Source of the DNA: Camarhynchus parvulus
Taxonomy: Eukaryota; Chordata; Aves; Passeriformes; Thraupidae
Assembly (NCBI RefSeq): GCF_901933205.1
Contig: NC_044574.1
Span: 62,001 to 126,000 of the forward strand
Direction: 5' to 3'
DNA length: 64,000 nt
Shown: piece by piece, positions 1 through 13,909 of the stretch
Position numbering within the stretch: the first letter of the stretch is position 1
Layout of the letters: every line of letters begins with the position of its first letter
Notes under the pieces: generated by a model
What the model saw: the letters and a program-made list of their open reading frames with translations, nothing else
What the model was told of the DNA's origin: nothing
Databases searched by the model: none
Made by a program: the position numbers and the translations under genes

Positions 1-1811
1 CTCGGTGCTCTGGTCTGTCGGACAAGGTGGGGGTGTCACAGGTTGGACTGGGTGATCCTGGAGGGCTTTTCCTACCCCAATGATTCTGTTTCTGTTACTC
101 CTATTGCTCCTTTCACTGGGGCATTGCTGGTGTTGTATCTGTGCCAGCTGCTGCTTTCTCACCTGTAATATTTAACTAATGGGGAGCGGTAAAGGGGCTT
201 TAATTTTACGGCTCAGTTTTAAATCGACTAATTTCCTGGGAAATGCCACTTCATGGTTTGGGAATTGCCATGTGCTTTAAACTGTGCTTGTTAACCTTGC
301 TGAGATGAGAAACTCGCCGCTGAGTGAGGAGCTCTGCAGCTGTAGCAGCTAACCAGGAACTGCTTCCACTCTTTCTACACTGTGGATTGTAATTAGTGGA
401 ACCGTTTGACTCTGAGCCAGTTTGAACTGCCTGTCTTAATCTAAATAAAACTCAAATGCTTTGAGCAAGTTTTGCCTCCCTTTTCCCCTATCAGCCTTTA
501 ATAAATAAATTAAATAATGAGATGTAAAAAGCTCAGAATAGTACTGCAGAGCTCTTGGCAGGCAGGAAAGCAGCTGTTGCCGCGGGTGGGATGAAGGGGA
601 AAAACAAGTTAGGTCCCCAACCTGCCCTTGCTTGTCCCTGTCACACACTACTGTGACAGCTCAACTTCTTCCCAGGGCTCATCTCTCTTCTGAGAGCTGG
701 GCAGCACTTTTCCCTCTGCTTTGGCAATCATGTTTCCTTTTTGAGGTTACAGCTCTGTGTGTTCAGGTGTAACAGGGGTTTACATTACCTGGGCTATGGG
801 AACCTCACCTGGTCAAGCACTCCTGGTCCAGGTACTTGGGATACTCGGAGGGGCTCTGTAATTGGATGTGGGAGTTTTAAAATTTCCTAGGAAACCTTGT
901 GCAGACATATTTTAAATTATTTTTGTCATGAAACCATGAATTTTTATTTGTACATTTGCATAGATAATTTTAGCATAAGAACAAAATGGTTCCTGAAGGC
1001 TGTTGTCCAGTGCCTGATACCTTTGGATTTTTCATATGTCTAAGAGAATTTATCTCTTTGATTGCTTCACTTCTTGTTCCTTGTGCTATAAATTACATCT
1101 GACAGATTAATTTGAAGCACAGGAGATGAGAGGAAGTACTGACCTTATGATACATTGATGGATCTGTGGTTAGGTCTAAGAAACATTCAGCTGGGATTTC
1201 CTCCTTTGACCTGAAGTTTGGTATTTATTGTGTTAAGTATCTGAAATGAGGGCTGACACCAAGATTGCCCTTGGTGTTGTACCTCTGCTACACCTGTGTA
1301 TGTTCCTCAGCCCCACAGCAGGGCAAAGAGGTGCTTTGGGCCTGGAACAAAGATATATCCAAGAGGAAAAGAGCCTGGTAGATACCCAAGTCATCTCAGC
1401 ACCTTGAAATGCTTCTGAGCATGGACATGCAGTGGTGTTGGAGCGTGCTGCAGGGCAGCACTCTGTGTGACGTGGCTTAGGTGTTCCTGCTCTGCGGGGC
1501 TCCACTCAAGTGCTTCTCCTAGTGCTCCGTCATAGGGTACAGTGAAGTGGCATTTCTTTGTTTGAGCAATTTTGAGGCAAGAATGAATTTTTCCTTACAG
1601 GTTTAAGGGTGTGGACTGCGGGTGGTGCTTGTTTCTCTTATAAATAATGTTTTAAGGCATCTTGGTTGTGAATAGAGATAATCAAGTGAAAATGTAGGAA
1701 GCTAAATGGGAAAGTGGAATGAGGCACAGCGTTTTCCTTTCCTGTTTTTCTTAATAAACTCAGGCAAGCACAGCAGTATTTTGTGCACAGTTCCTTGTTA
1801 GTGCAAGCAGA
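1..1811 (+). other. Intron 1 sequence (inferred), no feature seen
   Basis: No exon, RNA gene or clear repeat is recognisable. Base composition is moderately AT-rich with scattered short A or T runs. It is called intron because the first ATRN exon seen downstream opens inside the CUB domain; it could in part be 5' flanking sequence if the first exon lies elsewhere. Confidence 0.5.
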
Positions 1812-2080
1812 CTTTTAGAATCATGGACTAACTTGGGTTAGAAGGCACCTGAAAGTCCCTTGCATATTATTCCATTCCACTGCCATTAGTGGGAACGCCT
1901 CCCACTGTCCCAGGCTGCTCCAAGCCCCATCCAGCCTGGCCTTGGACACTGCCAGGGATCCAGAGGCAGGCACTGCTTTTCTGGGCAACCTGTGCCAGGG
2001 CCTCATCTCTCCTGTAGAAAATAATTTCTTCCTAATATCTAATCTAAACCCTCCTTCATCTTAGTGCCATTTCCTATGGA
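1812..2080 (-). repeat. CR1 LINE 3' fragment
   Basis: The plus strand reads 'agaatcatggactaacttgg' and then ccaggctgctccaagccc and cactgccagggatccag, the reverse complement of a CR1 3' end. Diverged, and truncated after about 270 bases. Confidence 0.85.
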
Positions 2081-2899
2081 CATTGCCAGAGTGAGGAAAG
2101 ATTGGTGGTGACTGAATCCTAAATAAGAAGTTGGGACTTTCTTTAGAGTTGATTAGTAGAGAGGTGGCCTGTCAGTCATGTTCAGCTTGGTGAAGTGAGG
2201 GGTTATTTCAAAACTTTGCATAACTAGTGTTGAGCCACTGTCTTTGTTTTTGTTGTCGCAAATTGTTGCGACAGATGGAATTTCATTTTTTCCCCACTAC
2301 CGTCCCAAAATAACTCCTTTCAAAGTCATTTTGGAGGCAATAGGAGAGGTGCATATGGCTGGGCTAGGGATGCAAGCAATGATTTTTACAGCTACACCTT
2401 CCCTTAGGGAGTTTAGTTCTCTGCTGGCTGGGTCGGATGTCCACAATTGCGGTATTTTTTTATTGGCCTATTTGTCTGTTGCATTTGTTGTTTGGTGTTC
2501 TTGATTTTTTTGAAGGAAGAGTTTCTTTGTAGTGATTATCAAGAGATCTGCATGTCAGGCACTGCCTTACTAGAAGAAAAGACAACACCCCCATCTTTCC
2601 CCCCACCAGGCAGGAACATCTGTCTCTGTAGCTGAGGAGTTGGGAGGCTGCAGTTTGACCTTCCCTGAACCAAGAGTGACTCACAGACAAACACTCCAGA
2701 GCTACTTATCCTAGAAAGAAATGCTAACAGGGCTTGGATTATGAAGATATTGTAGTGAGACTGTTGCTAAGGCAGCATTGACACAAACCACAAATTCTGT
2801 GTAATGTGTCAATGAGTGCATTGTTTCTATATTATCAATATTTGTTCCAAAAATAAAATGGTTGCATGTCATCTTTGCTAGATTAAAGTGTGTTTAAAA

Positions 2900-3300
2900 A
2901 GCCCTAGAATCACAGGATGTTTTAGGTTGGAAGGGTCCTTAAAAAAACCCATCCCATTCCACCCCTGCCATGGGCAGGGACACCTTCTGCTATCCCAGGG
3001 TGCTCTGAGCCCCATCCAGTCTGTCCTTGGGCACTGCCAGGGATCCAGGGGCAGCCCCAGCTGCTCTGGGCACCTGTGCCAGGGCCTGCCCACCCTGCCA
3101 GGGAACAATTCCTAATTTCCCATATCCCATCCATCCCTGCCCTCTGGCAGTGGGAGCCATTCCCTGGCTCCTGTCCCTGCAGGCCTTGTCCCCAGTCCCT
3201 CTCCAGCTCTCCTGCAGCCCCTGCAGGCCCTGCCAGGGGCTCTGAGCTCTGCCTGGAGCCTTCCCTTCTCCAGGGGAACATTCCCAGCTCTGCCAGCCTG
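2900..3300 (-). repeat. CR1 LINE 3' fragment
   Basis: Starts 'agaatcacaggatgttttag' and continues through ggcactgccagggatccagg and ccctgccagggaacaattcc to the ccttcccttctccaggggaa segment. Intact CR1 3' terminus in reverse orientation, 5' truncated. Confidence 0.9.
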
Positions 3301-4487
3301 TTTTATTTTATGGAAGGATTTATTTTTTTTTCAAACCCAACTTTTCTTGCTGCTTCTGCCCTGCTAAGGAATCAAGGCTTGGTGTTTTAATAGCCGAGAA
3401 TATCTGTTGGTGGGTTAGGAAATACCTGATCTGGATTGTAAAATTTATTGTGTATCTACATTTAATAAAGGCATAGCAGTCTGTAGTGCCTAAACCCACC
3501 CCATTCTCAAAGGGATTTAGACTGGTCCCAGTGAGGCTGACAAACACACTCTGGCATATGAAGGTCCCTCCAGCTTCTCACCTCCTGGGTCTGGAGCTGT
3601 TGAGTTACTGGATGACTTTCACATTTGGTTTATTTGCTCAGGCTCTTAAATAAACCCTGGGATGGTTTGAGCACCATGGGTTTATTTAATTCTTTCCAGG
3701 AGCTGGTGGAAAAGCTTAGGCTGGCTGGTGGAGTAATTTGTATGGTTAAAGTGACCTGTGCCAGCAGTAGGAAGTTTTCATTGAAGGGATTAAGATGATT
3801 TAATCAAAGCTACACGAAGTCTGGCCTTTTCTCCACGTGCTAAGCCAGGATTTTGGCTGCGTGTTTGAGTATAAAGTGCTGCAGGTGATTTCCCATCCCA
3901 TAGGTGAGTGAGAATACGCAGCTGGACAAGTGCTTGGTATTCACGTTTTTCTTATGTCCATATAGTCCTGCTTAAATTCAAGTCATATGGATTATTCTTT
4001 ATTTTTGAGTTTTGTTCTAGTAATGAAGGGGAACTTCTCAAGGAAGCCAACTGTGTACACCTGTCTTCATTTGATACTCCAAGTGTTTGGTATATGCTCC
4101 TTTTTTTCTATGTTGTGTGAAATTGCTTTCATTAATATGAGTAGTTTGGGGAAAATGCCAGTCATGCTTTTCTGCAAGGGGTTGCAAATCATCATTCTTT
4201 TTCTTGCTGTGATAATGAATTTAGCACAACAATCTGTGGGAGTGAGAAACAGCTGGCTTGAACTGGAAAAGGGAAGGGAGAAGAAATGATGAAGTGTTTG
4301 TGGAAGTGTTTACAATTCTGTACCAATATGTATGTGGAAATGAGAAGTTCCTGTAAAACCAAGAATTAGGAGACAGCTTTTTTGTTTCTGTCTTTCTTTC
4401 TCCTGGATATTGGCAAACATGAGTGTTGCTTTTTTGTGTTGTGAAGTTGGGAGCTTATTTCCAATTGCTTCTGCAGGTGCTAAAAGA

Positions 4488-5545
4488 TAGAATCCTGGAA
4501 TGATTTGGGTTGAAGGGACCTAAAAGTCATCTAGTTTCAAACCCGCTGCCATGGGCAGGGACCCCATCCACTATCCCAGGGTGCTCTGAGCCCCATTCAG
4601 TCTGTCCTTGGGCACTGCCAGGGATCCAGGGGCAGCCCCAGCTGCTCTGGGCACCTGTGCCAGGGCCTGCCCACCCTGCCAGGGAACAATTCCTAATTCC
4701 CCATATCCCATCCATCCCTGCCCTCTGGCAGTGGGAGCCATTCCCTGTGTCCTGTCCCTGCAGGCCTTGTCCCCAGTCCCTCTCCAGCTCTCCTGGAGTC
4801 CCTGCAGGCCCTGCCAGGGGCTCTGAGCTCTGCCTGGAGCCTTCCCTTCTCCAGGGGAACATTCCCAGCTCTGCCAGCCTGGCTCCAGAGCAGAGGGGCT
4901 CCAGCCCTGCAGCAGCTCCGGGGCCTCCTCTGGGCTCTCTGCAGCAGCTCCACGTGCTCCTGCTGTTGGCCCCAGGGCTGGGGCAGCTCTGCAGGTGGGC
5001 TCTCACCTGAGCCAGGGGCACAGCGACACAATTCCCACCTTGCCTTTGCCATCAGCCCATGCTGGGGTAGCTCTGCAGGTGGGCTCTCACCTGAGGGAGG
5101 GGCACAGCGACACAATTCCCACCTTGCCTTTGCCATCGCCCATGCTGGGGTGCTGCAGGTGGGCTCTCCTGAGGGAGGGGCACAGGGACGGGCCTCTCTC
5201 CCTCCCCCCCCCGCTGGGGTCAGCCCAGGCACGGGGGGCTCTGGGCTGGGTCATGTCCAGCTCTCACCCAGCAGCACCCCCGGGTCCTTCTCCCCAGGGC
5301 TGCTCTCCAGCCATTCCCCAGCCATCCTGTGGTTGTGCTCTGCCTTGTTCCAGCCCCATGCAGGACCTTGCACCTGGCCGTGTTGGACCTCATGAGTTTT
5401 GCGCTGTCACAGCTCTCCAGCCTGTCCAGGTGCCATTCTGTCTCTCGGTGTGTCACCCTCAGCACTCAGCGTGGTGTCAGCAGCTGTTGGTGGGAGGGAA
5501 CAGAGCTGGAATCCTGGCCGGGCTCTTGGGCCAGCGCTGGCTCTG
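4488..5545 (-). repeat. CR1 LINE, long 5'-truncated copy with internal tandem repeat
   Basis: Starts at the CR1 terminus 'gaatcctggaatgatttggg' and runs about 1 kb back into the reverse-transcriptase (RT) region. On the minus strand the degraded RT C-terminus is visible (AELRAPGRACR, LEKGRLQ, ELLQRAQRR, and LDRLESCDSAKLMR further out). Between about 4985 and 5175 an ~86 bp unit ('gctctgcaggtgggctctca') is repeated three times. Reading frames are broken. Confidence 0.9.
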
Positions 5546-8500
5546 ACCTGGGCTCTGCTCTCCAGTGATCCCGGTCCTGCTTGAGGGCCTGTCCTAAACC
5601 CTCCAGGTGGGTGTGCTGAGGGACTTGTATAATAGAGAGGGCATGTGGATCAAGGGATTTTGTCTGGGAGCAGTTTCACTGAAATGAGATGGAACACGGA
5701 ATAATCTAAATAGATTTTAGGAGATTGGAGTGACAAATTGTTTATTTTATTCCTGGTGCTCTGTGAACTTCTCCTCCCCTCGATGAATTCTTCTCTGCCC
5801 CCTCCTTCGAGACAAATATTTACATACCTTTCATTCTTTGCAGTAATACACGTGAGGAGAAGGACATTTGTGGGACAGGTAGAATATCCTTGTATCATAT
5901 AAACATACAGACTTTTTTTTCTGGGGAACCACACTTCCCTTGTTCTCTCAGGTTTAATATTTTATGCTTAAAAGGCTCCTTTTCTGTTGTATTATTTTTA
6001 CTACTTGTGGCATCTTTGAGAACATCTTCCTGATTAGTTGATCAAGGTGTCGTTAAATTATGATATTGGCTGAGAATTTGTTTCATTAATAAATACAGTA
6101 TTTTCATTATCAATTTCATGATCTTTGTATGTTCTTATGATGTTGTTTCAGCCAATGCCTTTCTTTAAAAAGTCAAGAGGATTTGTCATTCTGTAGGTTC
6201 ACAAATGCCCTCTGGGTTTCAAGATGTACTATGACTATTTTAGGGATCTATATCTGAGGATCTGTGTCAAAACCTGGTTTTGAGGCCCGAACCAAACCGA
6301 GGTTAACAGCAATCTTTTTCATAACTACTTTTATTTTTTTAGGGCTCAGTTCTCCCAGCAGGTAACACTGCTGCGTAGTTGCTTAAAATTTTTGAATGTC
6401 AGGAAGGAAATAAAAGGAATTATTTCTATCCCTGTTAGGAAAGTGGGTCAGGCTTTGGTGTTTATTTATAGATTGCCTCAATATTTTCACTTCTGTTGCA
6501 ACACTGACTGATCTTTGGCTTGTGCTTTTCTATAAGTGCGACTACCAAGTTCTGAGCTCTGCGTTTGGGCTAAAAATCAGCAGTGATGGAGGGTGGCAAG
6601 TTTGGAGCTAAATCAGAGTCTAAATGGGCTTATTGAGAGTTCAATGGATTATTTTGGGGTTTAGTGCTTAGGAAGAATAAGGCAGCAGTTTCATATACAG
6701 TATTGGAAACAGAAGGGATTGCTGCTATTGCTGTTACATTTCTCATAGAAACTTGGTGGGTTTGCATTTGTCTGAGGAAGTGCAGCAGTACGATGGTCCT
6801 CTGCTCCACAGGGATGGCCTGAAACTGCACTTGCTCCGGTTCCTACTGGCCTGAGGGTTAAGTCAGCTGCTTAACCTCTTTTTGTTCACAATACAGCACG
6901 TGTTCTGCCAATGAATGCTTTTCCTGGTCTTAAATGTAGGCCTGACAACTTGAAAGCTTATCAAAGTGAAGGGCTCTCCAGCTGGAGGAGAATATTGATG
7001 TCTGTCAATTCTGAGCATTTGGGCTTTAAAGAATTTGAATTATGAGGCTTTATTTACAAGGGTCCCAGGTGCGCTGTACTGCAACTTACAGTACAGCACA
7101 CCTGTACAGGTGCTTGAGATCCATTGAATAATTGAATATTTCTAATTTTGGGAAAGGGATGAAAATTCATCTTACAGACCTTGTGTGCAATGAGCCTTTG
7201 ATGATTCTCTTTGACCATTGCAATAATGTGGCTTCTTTGTCGTTTTGTCTGGCAGGTGGTCAAGTTTTGCAGTAAGACACTTGCAAGGGCTCTTGGCCCA
7301 AGGTTTTAGGGAGTCATTGTGTGCCAGGGAAAGAAAGGGATTGATATTTAGGTACACAGTTTGTGGCAATTGGCAGTGGGATGAGCCTCACCCCCAGTGG
7401 GTGCAGCTGTGCAGGACAGGTGAGCAGCACTGACAGCAACGAGCCATGGAGTGCCCAGGTGTGCTGAGCAACCACATAGGGAGCAGAGGGCACACAGGTG
7501 TGATGTGCGAACATGAGGGGATAACGGCTGGGCTGGAGAACAAAAAGGGCAGATACTTGCAGCCTTCTGAAGTGAGATGGCATTACTGTGTGTGGGGTGA
7601 AGCTTTCTGCTGTGGTATGGTGATACTCTGTGTATTGTGGCTGTCTCGACTGTGCACTATGCTGTGACATCGATATATTCTTTTCCTGCCATAGTGAGAT
7701 GGTTTACGATATGTGAGATGCATTTGCTTCTACTGTGATCGGTTGTCTCCTCCTGCCTGGTGTAAGACAACTCCCTACCACAAACCTCAGGAGCATTTTA
7801 GGACCTCCAGGGAAGGATGAGGCTCCCATTTTTCTGGGTATTACAGACACTTTCAGCTAAATTATCCTTGTTTCTAAGAACTAGGCCAAGATCCAGTTAG
7901 TGGATTTGGGAACAGATGGGGAAAGCAGAATGCAACTGTTGCGTTAGATTAGTAGACAGCTGTTGTAGTGTCCACCATCTGCATGGCTGGTGTCTCAGGT
8001 GCAAGTGGTGGGTATGGGAAGCTTTCAAGGGGACTTCATGAATTGGCCTTTTGTCATGGTAACGTTTCTGCATAAAATACAGGCACTGGGGAAGGTGTTC
8101 AAAGAAATAAGAGTGCCAAGACTGGAGTTCTTGCAGTGTGAAAGCAGAGATCAAAGATAATATAGAGATAATAGAACAATGGCACAGAAAAATGTGCTGG
8201 CCAATAGCACAAAATGTGTTGCTTGTGTGAAGAATGCATTCCTTCAGTGTAATAATAATGATAATATCTTTTATTCTTTGTTTTTTATCTCATGAGTTGG
8301 AATGAGGGAAAAATCTGTAGTAAAGGTACACAGTAATGTTGACATTTACAGTGCAGCTTGGCTGGTTGGTTCAGCAGAGATGAAGCTGTGGTTATACAGT
8401 GAATAAATGCTGCTCTGTGGTCTCTGATATGAGGCTGGGAATAAAGAAATAGGAGAATCTGAAAGGACCTGAATTTGGGATATTTTCAGTTTGAATGTAA

Positions 8501-8799
8501 AACTTAGAGGCACAAACAAGAGTGGAGCTCCAGTGTGTTTCTGATGTGGCAAACACAGTAGGAGCACAAGGCAGCCTCTATAAAATTATGATTTTGAAGC
8601 AGTGGGGAAGTGCTGGTGTTGTTTGGGATCCAGCACAGTTCTGTGTGGTTTTTTTTTTTCAATGCTTCTGTGTGGGGAAATGGAGTTGGAGGAGGGAAAT
8701 CAGCTTTTCCTTCATTGTTTCTGTTGTCTTAGTCTTGAGGTGAGGTAATTTGAATGATTGTTACAATTCAAATTGTTTAAAAAAATATGTATTTAGGAT
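5546..8799 (+). other. Intron 1, unique sequence
   Basis: About 3.2 kb without a recognisable exon, RNA gene or transposon. Contains AT-rich stretches around 5950-6180. Open frames here are short, with no cysteine-rich or other ATRN-like content. Confidence 0.5.
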
Positions 8800-9016
8800 A
8801 AAAATCTTTACTGTAAGGAAAAAGTTCTTCCCTGTGAGGGTGGGGAGGCCCTGGCACAGGTCTCCCGGAGCAGCTGCGGCTGCCCCATACCTGGCAGTGT
8901 CCAAGGGCAGGTTGGACACTGGGGCTTGGAGCACCCTGGGACAGTGGAAGAGGGGTGGAACGAGATGAACTTTAAGGTCTGTCCCAGCCTAAAACATTTG
9001 GTTTTCCATGATTATG
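8800..9016 (+). repeat. CR1 LINE 3' fragment
   Basis: Plus-strand CR1: 'aggccctggcacaggtctcc', ggcagtgtccaagggcagg, gggacagtggaagagg, then a diverged terminus ending near ttttccatgatta. Confidence 0.88.
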
Positions 9017-9654
9017 CTACAGCAGTGACTTTTACATGAGTTTGATCATCTTTAGGACTGTAATCTCAGGAGACTGTGTATGTGGAAGAGAGAGGAGGAG
9101 AGAATTCTCTGGGTGCCTGGAGTAGTTGATTGTCTTTGTTTGAGGTACGTGTTGCTGCATAGGGAAAATCCTTATCAAAGTGGATTTTGCTGTAATGTCA
9201 TTACCTTCATCTGTGAGACCTGGCCTGTAATTAATTACATCTTCCTAGCTTTACCTGTGGAACCCAGGTGGCAGAAGAAGGGATTTAGTTGTTCTTCATT
9301 AGAAATGAATGAAATAGTTGTGTGGATTGTTTATCTGCTTCTCTCACCCCCAGTGTGCCTGATCACTATTCCATGCCTATAAATTAAAGCATTTGCTTAT
9401 AATAAATGTCCTTTAACCTCAGTGCTTTTAGTGAGAACATGGACAAAGTCAAATTATTAATCAATTTAGGACAGAAAGTTGTTTGTTCCTGTAAGAGGCT
9501 GTAGCACCCCATTCTTTGTGCCTTCAATTCCAAATATACCCAAACCAGTGACTTCTAATTGTGAAGTGCTTGAGCACTTGGGAAGGAGGAGGAAGAAAGG
9601 AGGAAAACTCATTGCTTGCATCTGTCTCTAGATTTAACAACTATTAGGATGGAC

Positions 9655-9775
9655 AAGGGGCTTTTGGGTTTGTTTGGTGGTTTTGGTTGGTTATTTAGAT
9701 TTTGCTGGTTCTATTTCGTTGGTTTGTTTTGGTTTTTTGTTTGGTTTTTGATTATTTGGTTGGGGTTTTTATTAG
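9655..9775 (+). repeat. GT-rich low-complexity tract
   Basis: Irregular runs of ggtttt, ttggtt and gtttgt with almost no C. Simple sequence within the intron; no coding content. Confidence 0.7.
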
Positions 9776-11065
9776 TGAAAAGGCTGTGAAACTTCTCCAG
9801 ACACAAGATGCTGATGAGTTTTCACTGTCAGTGTCACTACAGTCTAACTGAAAGTAATACAAACCCATTTTGAGATCCAGTGATGACACTTAGAGTTAAA
9901 TTTTAATGTGTTTTATAAACCAAACCAGCCTGCTTACCTTTTCTGGAGAATAATGAAGGAAGGGCAGGCTGCATTTTTTCTTTATTAATACTTCTGATGA
10001 AAATAAATATATTCAAAACCTTGTTGCCAGCATACAATGTACCTTTAATGTCACAATGGTTTGAAGTAAGTGCTGCAAAGTTATTTAACACTAAATTCTA
10101 AGGTACTTCTTGTGAGTTTTTATACTTACTAGCAACAGGCTTGCTTTAGATTCATTAGATACTAATTAGTCAACAGCTTTGAGGCTTTGCTTTGTTGCGC
10201 AGTTCCTGCCCACAGAGGAATCTTCTCAGTGCATACTAATTTGTATTTGAAAAATATATGCTGCTAGTATTACTCACGTTATTATTAAAGAAACTTTGGA
10301 TTTGTCTGGTGATTTCCAATATCAGATCTGGCTGTTTACCCAGGAGATACCATTGATAGCTGCCTGATTTTCTTGTGTTGGTTTTCTGCTTTTCAGGGGC
10401 TCCCAGAATGAGTGGGGAGCAATTAAATGTAGAGAATATTTTTGCATACAATATTTCTTTTTGAAGTTCTTTCTTGTTAAATCTTCATCCTTGTCATTGC
10501 TTCCCTTTTGCTTTTTCCTTAAAAAAAGCTGGAATAGGCAGCACTCAAGGCTGGAGCTCTTTGAATGTATGTGCTGGAGGTTCTTCTCCCTTACTCTCTT
10601 CTTTCACTTTGGTTCGTGTATATGGCAGTCCACTTGGAAATCAGTGAAAGATTTAGTGTACGCAACATTGTGGTGAACAGTGAAGTTTGAAACAAGCCCT
10701 AAGTATTGTGTGTATATGCATGTACACATATGTATTTATGCAGTACACTTATGTATGGTTTTAATCTGAGTTTTGTGAATAGATCCTTGCATCTTTGCAG
10801 GTTGTTTTTTCAACCCTGGAGGTTTTAAAGTTGATGGTGTAGTTTAGAGCTTTGTAAGTGTTGTAGTACCGGACCTGACTGACTGTTTTCCTAGGGTGTA
10901 GCAGCTGCTCCTTGCAGAGCAGGAGATGTAATGTTCAGGTAGTAGGGAAGCATTTCCTGTGTGGGAGCCACACATTTCACCAAGTTATCAAAGACAAGTG
11001 GTAGGTATTTGATGTCTTTGCATATTTTGTGGTGTCTGATTTCTGCATCTGAGTCATAAAATTAC
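9776..11065 (+). other. Intron 1, unique sequence
   Basis: AT-rich intron without a recognised exon or transposon. A short alternating purine-pyrimidine stretch (gtgtgtatatgcatgtacac) lies near 10710. Confidence 0.5.
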
Positions 11066-11670
11066 CATAGAATCACAGGATTGTTGGGGTAGGAAAAGCC
11101 CTCTAAGTCCAGTTGTTCCCCAGCATGGCCAAGGCCACCACTGCCCCATGTCCCCAGGGGCTACATCCACAGGGCTGTGAAAACCCCCTAGACGTGGGGA
11201 CTCGATCCCTGCCCTGGGCAGCTGTGCCAGGGCTGGGCAGCCCTTTCCATGAGGAATTTCCCCACTGTTCACCCAGACCCTCCCCTGAGGCCGCTCCCTC
11301 TGCTGCTGTCCCTGTTCCCTGGAGCAGAGCCTGACCCCCCTGGCTGTGCCCTCCTGGCAGGAGCTGTGCAGAGCCACAAGGGCCCCTGAGCCTCCTTTGC
11401 TCCAGGCTGAGCCCCTTCCCAGCTCTGTTCCCTGCCCTGGCCATGCTCCAGCCCCTCCAGGGCTCTCCAGAGCTGCCCCAGCCCTGGAAGTGTCCCGGCA
11501 GTGCCAGCACAGGGACGCTGGCACTGCCCTGGCCCTGCTGCCACCCCAGAGCTGGAGCAGCCCAGGGGCCTCCAGTGGCCTCTTGCCCAGCTGGGCTCGT
11601 GTCCAGCCGCCGTCACAGCAGCCCCAGGGCCTTTCCCAGCCCTCTGGCCCAGCCCGGAGCTGCAGGGCTT
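11066..11670 (-). repeat. CR1 LINE 3' fragment, second subfamily
   Basis: Starts 'catagaatcacaggattgtt' and runs into 'ctggagcagagcctgacccc' and 'tggcaggagctgtgcagagc'. This differs from the common CR1 type here and matches the copies near 41090 and 47540, so it is a separate subfamily. It has a single copy of the 'gagccccttcccagctc' segment that is tandemly repeated in those two. Confidence 0.88.
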
Positions 11671-12875
11671 GCTGTAAGCCAGCAGCAGGGCCTAACCCTC
11701 ACCTCACATCACAAACATGGCCAAAGCTTTCTGGGCCCAGAGGCCTCTGAGCCTGGTGGTGATGGTGACACAGGCAATGTGGGGTAGGAGCCTTCTGTGA
11801 GAGTGGCCTGATGCATGTCAGGAGAGCTTCCCACATCCAAGTCCCTCATTCCTGAGGTGTTCTTCCTTCTGGAGTTACTCCCATGCTCTCTTCCCAAGGC
11901 TCTGCTCGCAGACCGAGCCAGACGCTGTGTGGGACATGTGGCAGCCATCCCAACCCCAGCCCAGTGTCCCTGTGGCACAGGCAGCACGGGGCATGGGGAA
12001 CAGGGCCTGTTTGCTTTTTCTGCAGCCTGGAGATCAGTTAATCTTTCTGTATTGAATGGAAAGATGAAATTCTAATTTCAGTTTGCTTTTGTGCTGAAGA
12101 TTTATTTCTGTCTGGGAGAGTGCTTACAGAAGAACATGGATGCTACTGCCTGTTCTAGCCAGGCAGTGCAGGCTATTTATTTTCCTTTCAGATATGTCAG
12201 CTCTGATAGATTATAGATTTTTAATAGATTTTTATTAATGGATTTTAATAATAAGATTATAGATTTTTAATATCCCTCATTTGTCCATAATGGCAGGAAG
12301 TTTAGTAAGCAGTCTGAGAAACTCACAGATAAGTTTTTACTAATAGGGTATCAAAGAAGTTTGACTTACATTTTTAAAACTAAGTCCAGTGTTTTGCTGA
12401 AACTTCATTGAATTACATGGCTGTTGAAATGCTTTTTTTTTTCCCTCCTGAGATGCGACATGCTTGGGGCTACAGTACTAACAGGGTTATTTTATTTTAT
12501 TTTTTATATCACTCTTGGTAGCATTTCTGTGGTGAATGAATTAGTAATTGCTTCCAGATAAAATTGTTGCAGGAGTTCTATGAGCAGAGGTTCCCTGAGA
12601 GCTTGTCACATGGCATGAGATTGTTTTTAGCTTGAGAGACTTCCTCAGGTTTTCAGAATCTCTGCTCTTGGTTGCAGGAAAAGTTCTATCAGTGTTGATA
12701 CTGTTTGGTTCATAGCTTTTCCATGGATATTATATTCAAAAGGATGATTTTTTAGACAAAAAGATTAGATGTTACTGCCTCCAACTTGGAAGTCTCATTT
12801 TGTTTTGTGAATTCCTTGTTGGTGGATAAGTAGTTTGAATTTTCAAAGATGTTGACATTTTAAAAGAAATATAAA

Positions 12876-13100
12876 TCACAGAATCATGGAATGGTTTGGG
12901 TTGGAAGGGACCATAAAGCCCACCCAGCCCCACCCCTGCCATGGCAGGACACCTCCCACTGTCCCCGGTGCTCCAAGCCCTGTCCAGCCTGGCCTTGGGC
13001 ACTGCCAGGGATCCAGGGGCAGCCACAGCTGTTCTGGGCACCCTGTGCCAGGGCCTGCCCACCCTGCCAGGGAACAATTCCTTCCCAATATCCAGCCTAA
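12876..13100 (-). repeat. CR1 LINE 3' fragment
   Basis: Starts 'aatcacagaatcatggaatg' and shows ccatggcaggacacctccc, ctgccagggatccaggggc and ccctgccagggaacaattcc. Common CR1 type, reverse orientation, 5' truncated. Confidence 0.9.
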
Positions 13101-13909
13101 ATCTATACCTTCTGTATGTGTATTTTTTTAAAATCTAGTCTCTTTTTACACTGACATCTGTGCCTCCATAGAGGGCCCAGATGCTTTTTGTGCTTCCAAA
13201 AATCTGAGTTTTTTCTTCACTTGCTTGAATGTCCATTTCCTGCAGAACTTCAGTAATTGGCTTTAAAAAATCTTCAGCTCCATTTCTCAGGTTGAAAAGT
13301 ACTGTAATAAATTCATTTAGGGACAGAGGAAGGTGGTTTTCAAAAACCTGTGAGTTTTGCCTTTTTAATATGAATCAAAGATCAACCTTAAAAATGCTTG
13401 ATGGAAAAGAGTTTGGAAAATAATTTTTGACTCAGCCAAAACGTGTTAAAAAGTGAGACGTTAGCATTAACAGATCACTGGGGAAAGGCACAGAAAAGGT
13501 TCCAAGATACCGGTTTGAGGAATTTCTGGTCTTGCTTTCTTCTCTTTTTGCCAAGTTTAAATTTATAGTGTTTTTGTTTTAGAGCTGTGTTGTAAGTAGG
13601 ACAGTTGAATTTTGCCAGAGGGCTGTGATTTGCTCCGGCAGTGTGCCGACCGTGGAGTTTATAACTGGCCTAGGAAAGAATCCTGGTTTGGGTGCCAGTG
13701 TGTGCTCTACCAGAATGTGGTGTTTGGGCACCTTCAGGTGCTGCTGCCTTCTGCTGCCATCCTTCCCTGTCATTTATTTTCAGCAGTTTCTGCAATACTC
13801 ATCTGGAATATTTTGACTAATTCATATGAGACAGGAATGCATATCCCAGTGATTTTCTTTTGCTGAAGTAGAATTTGCACTGTGCAGCATTTGCAGATGT
13901 TGATAACAA

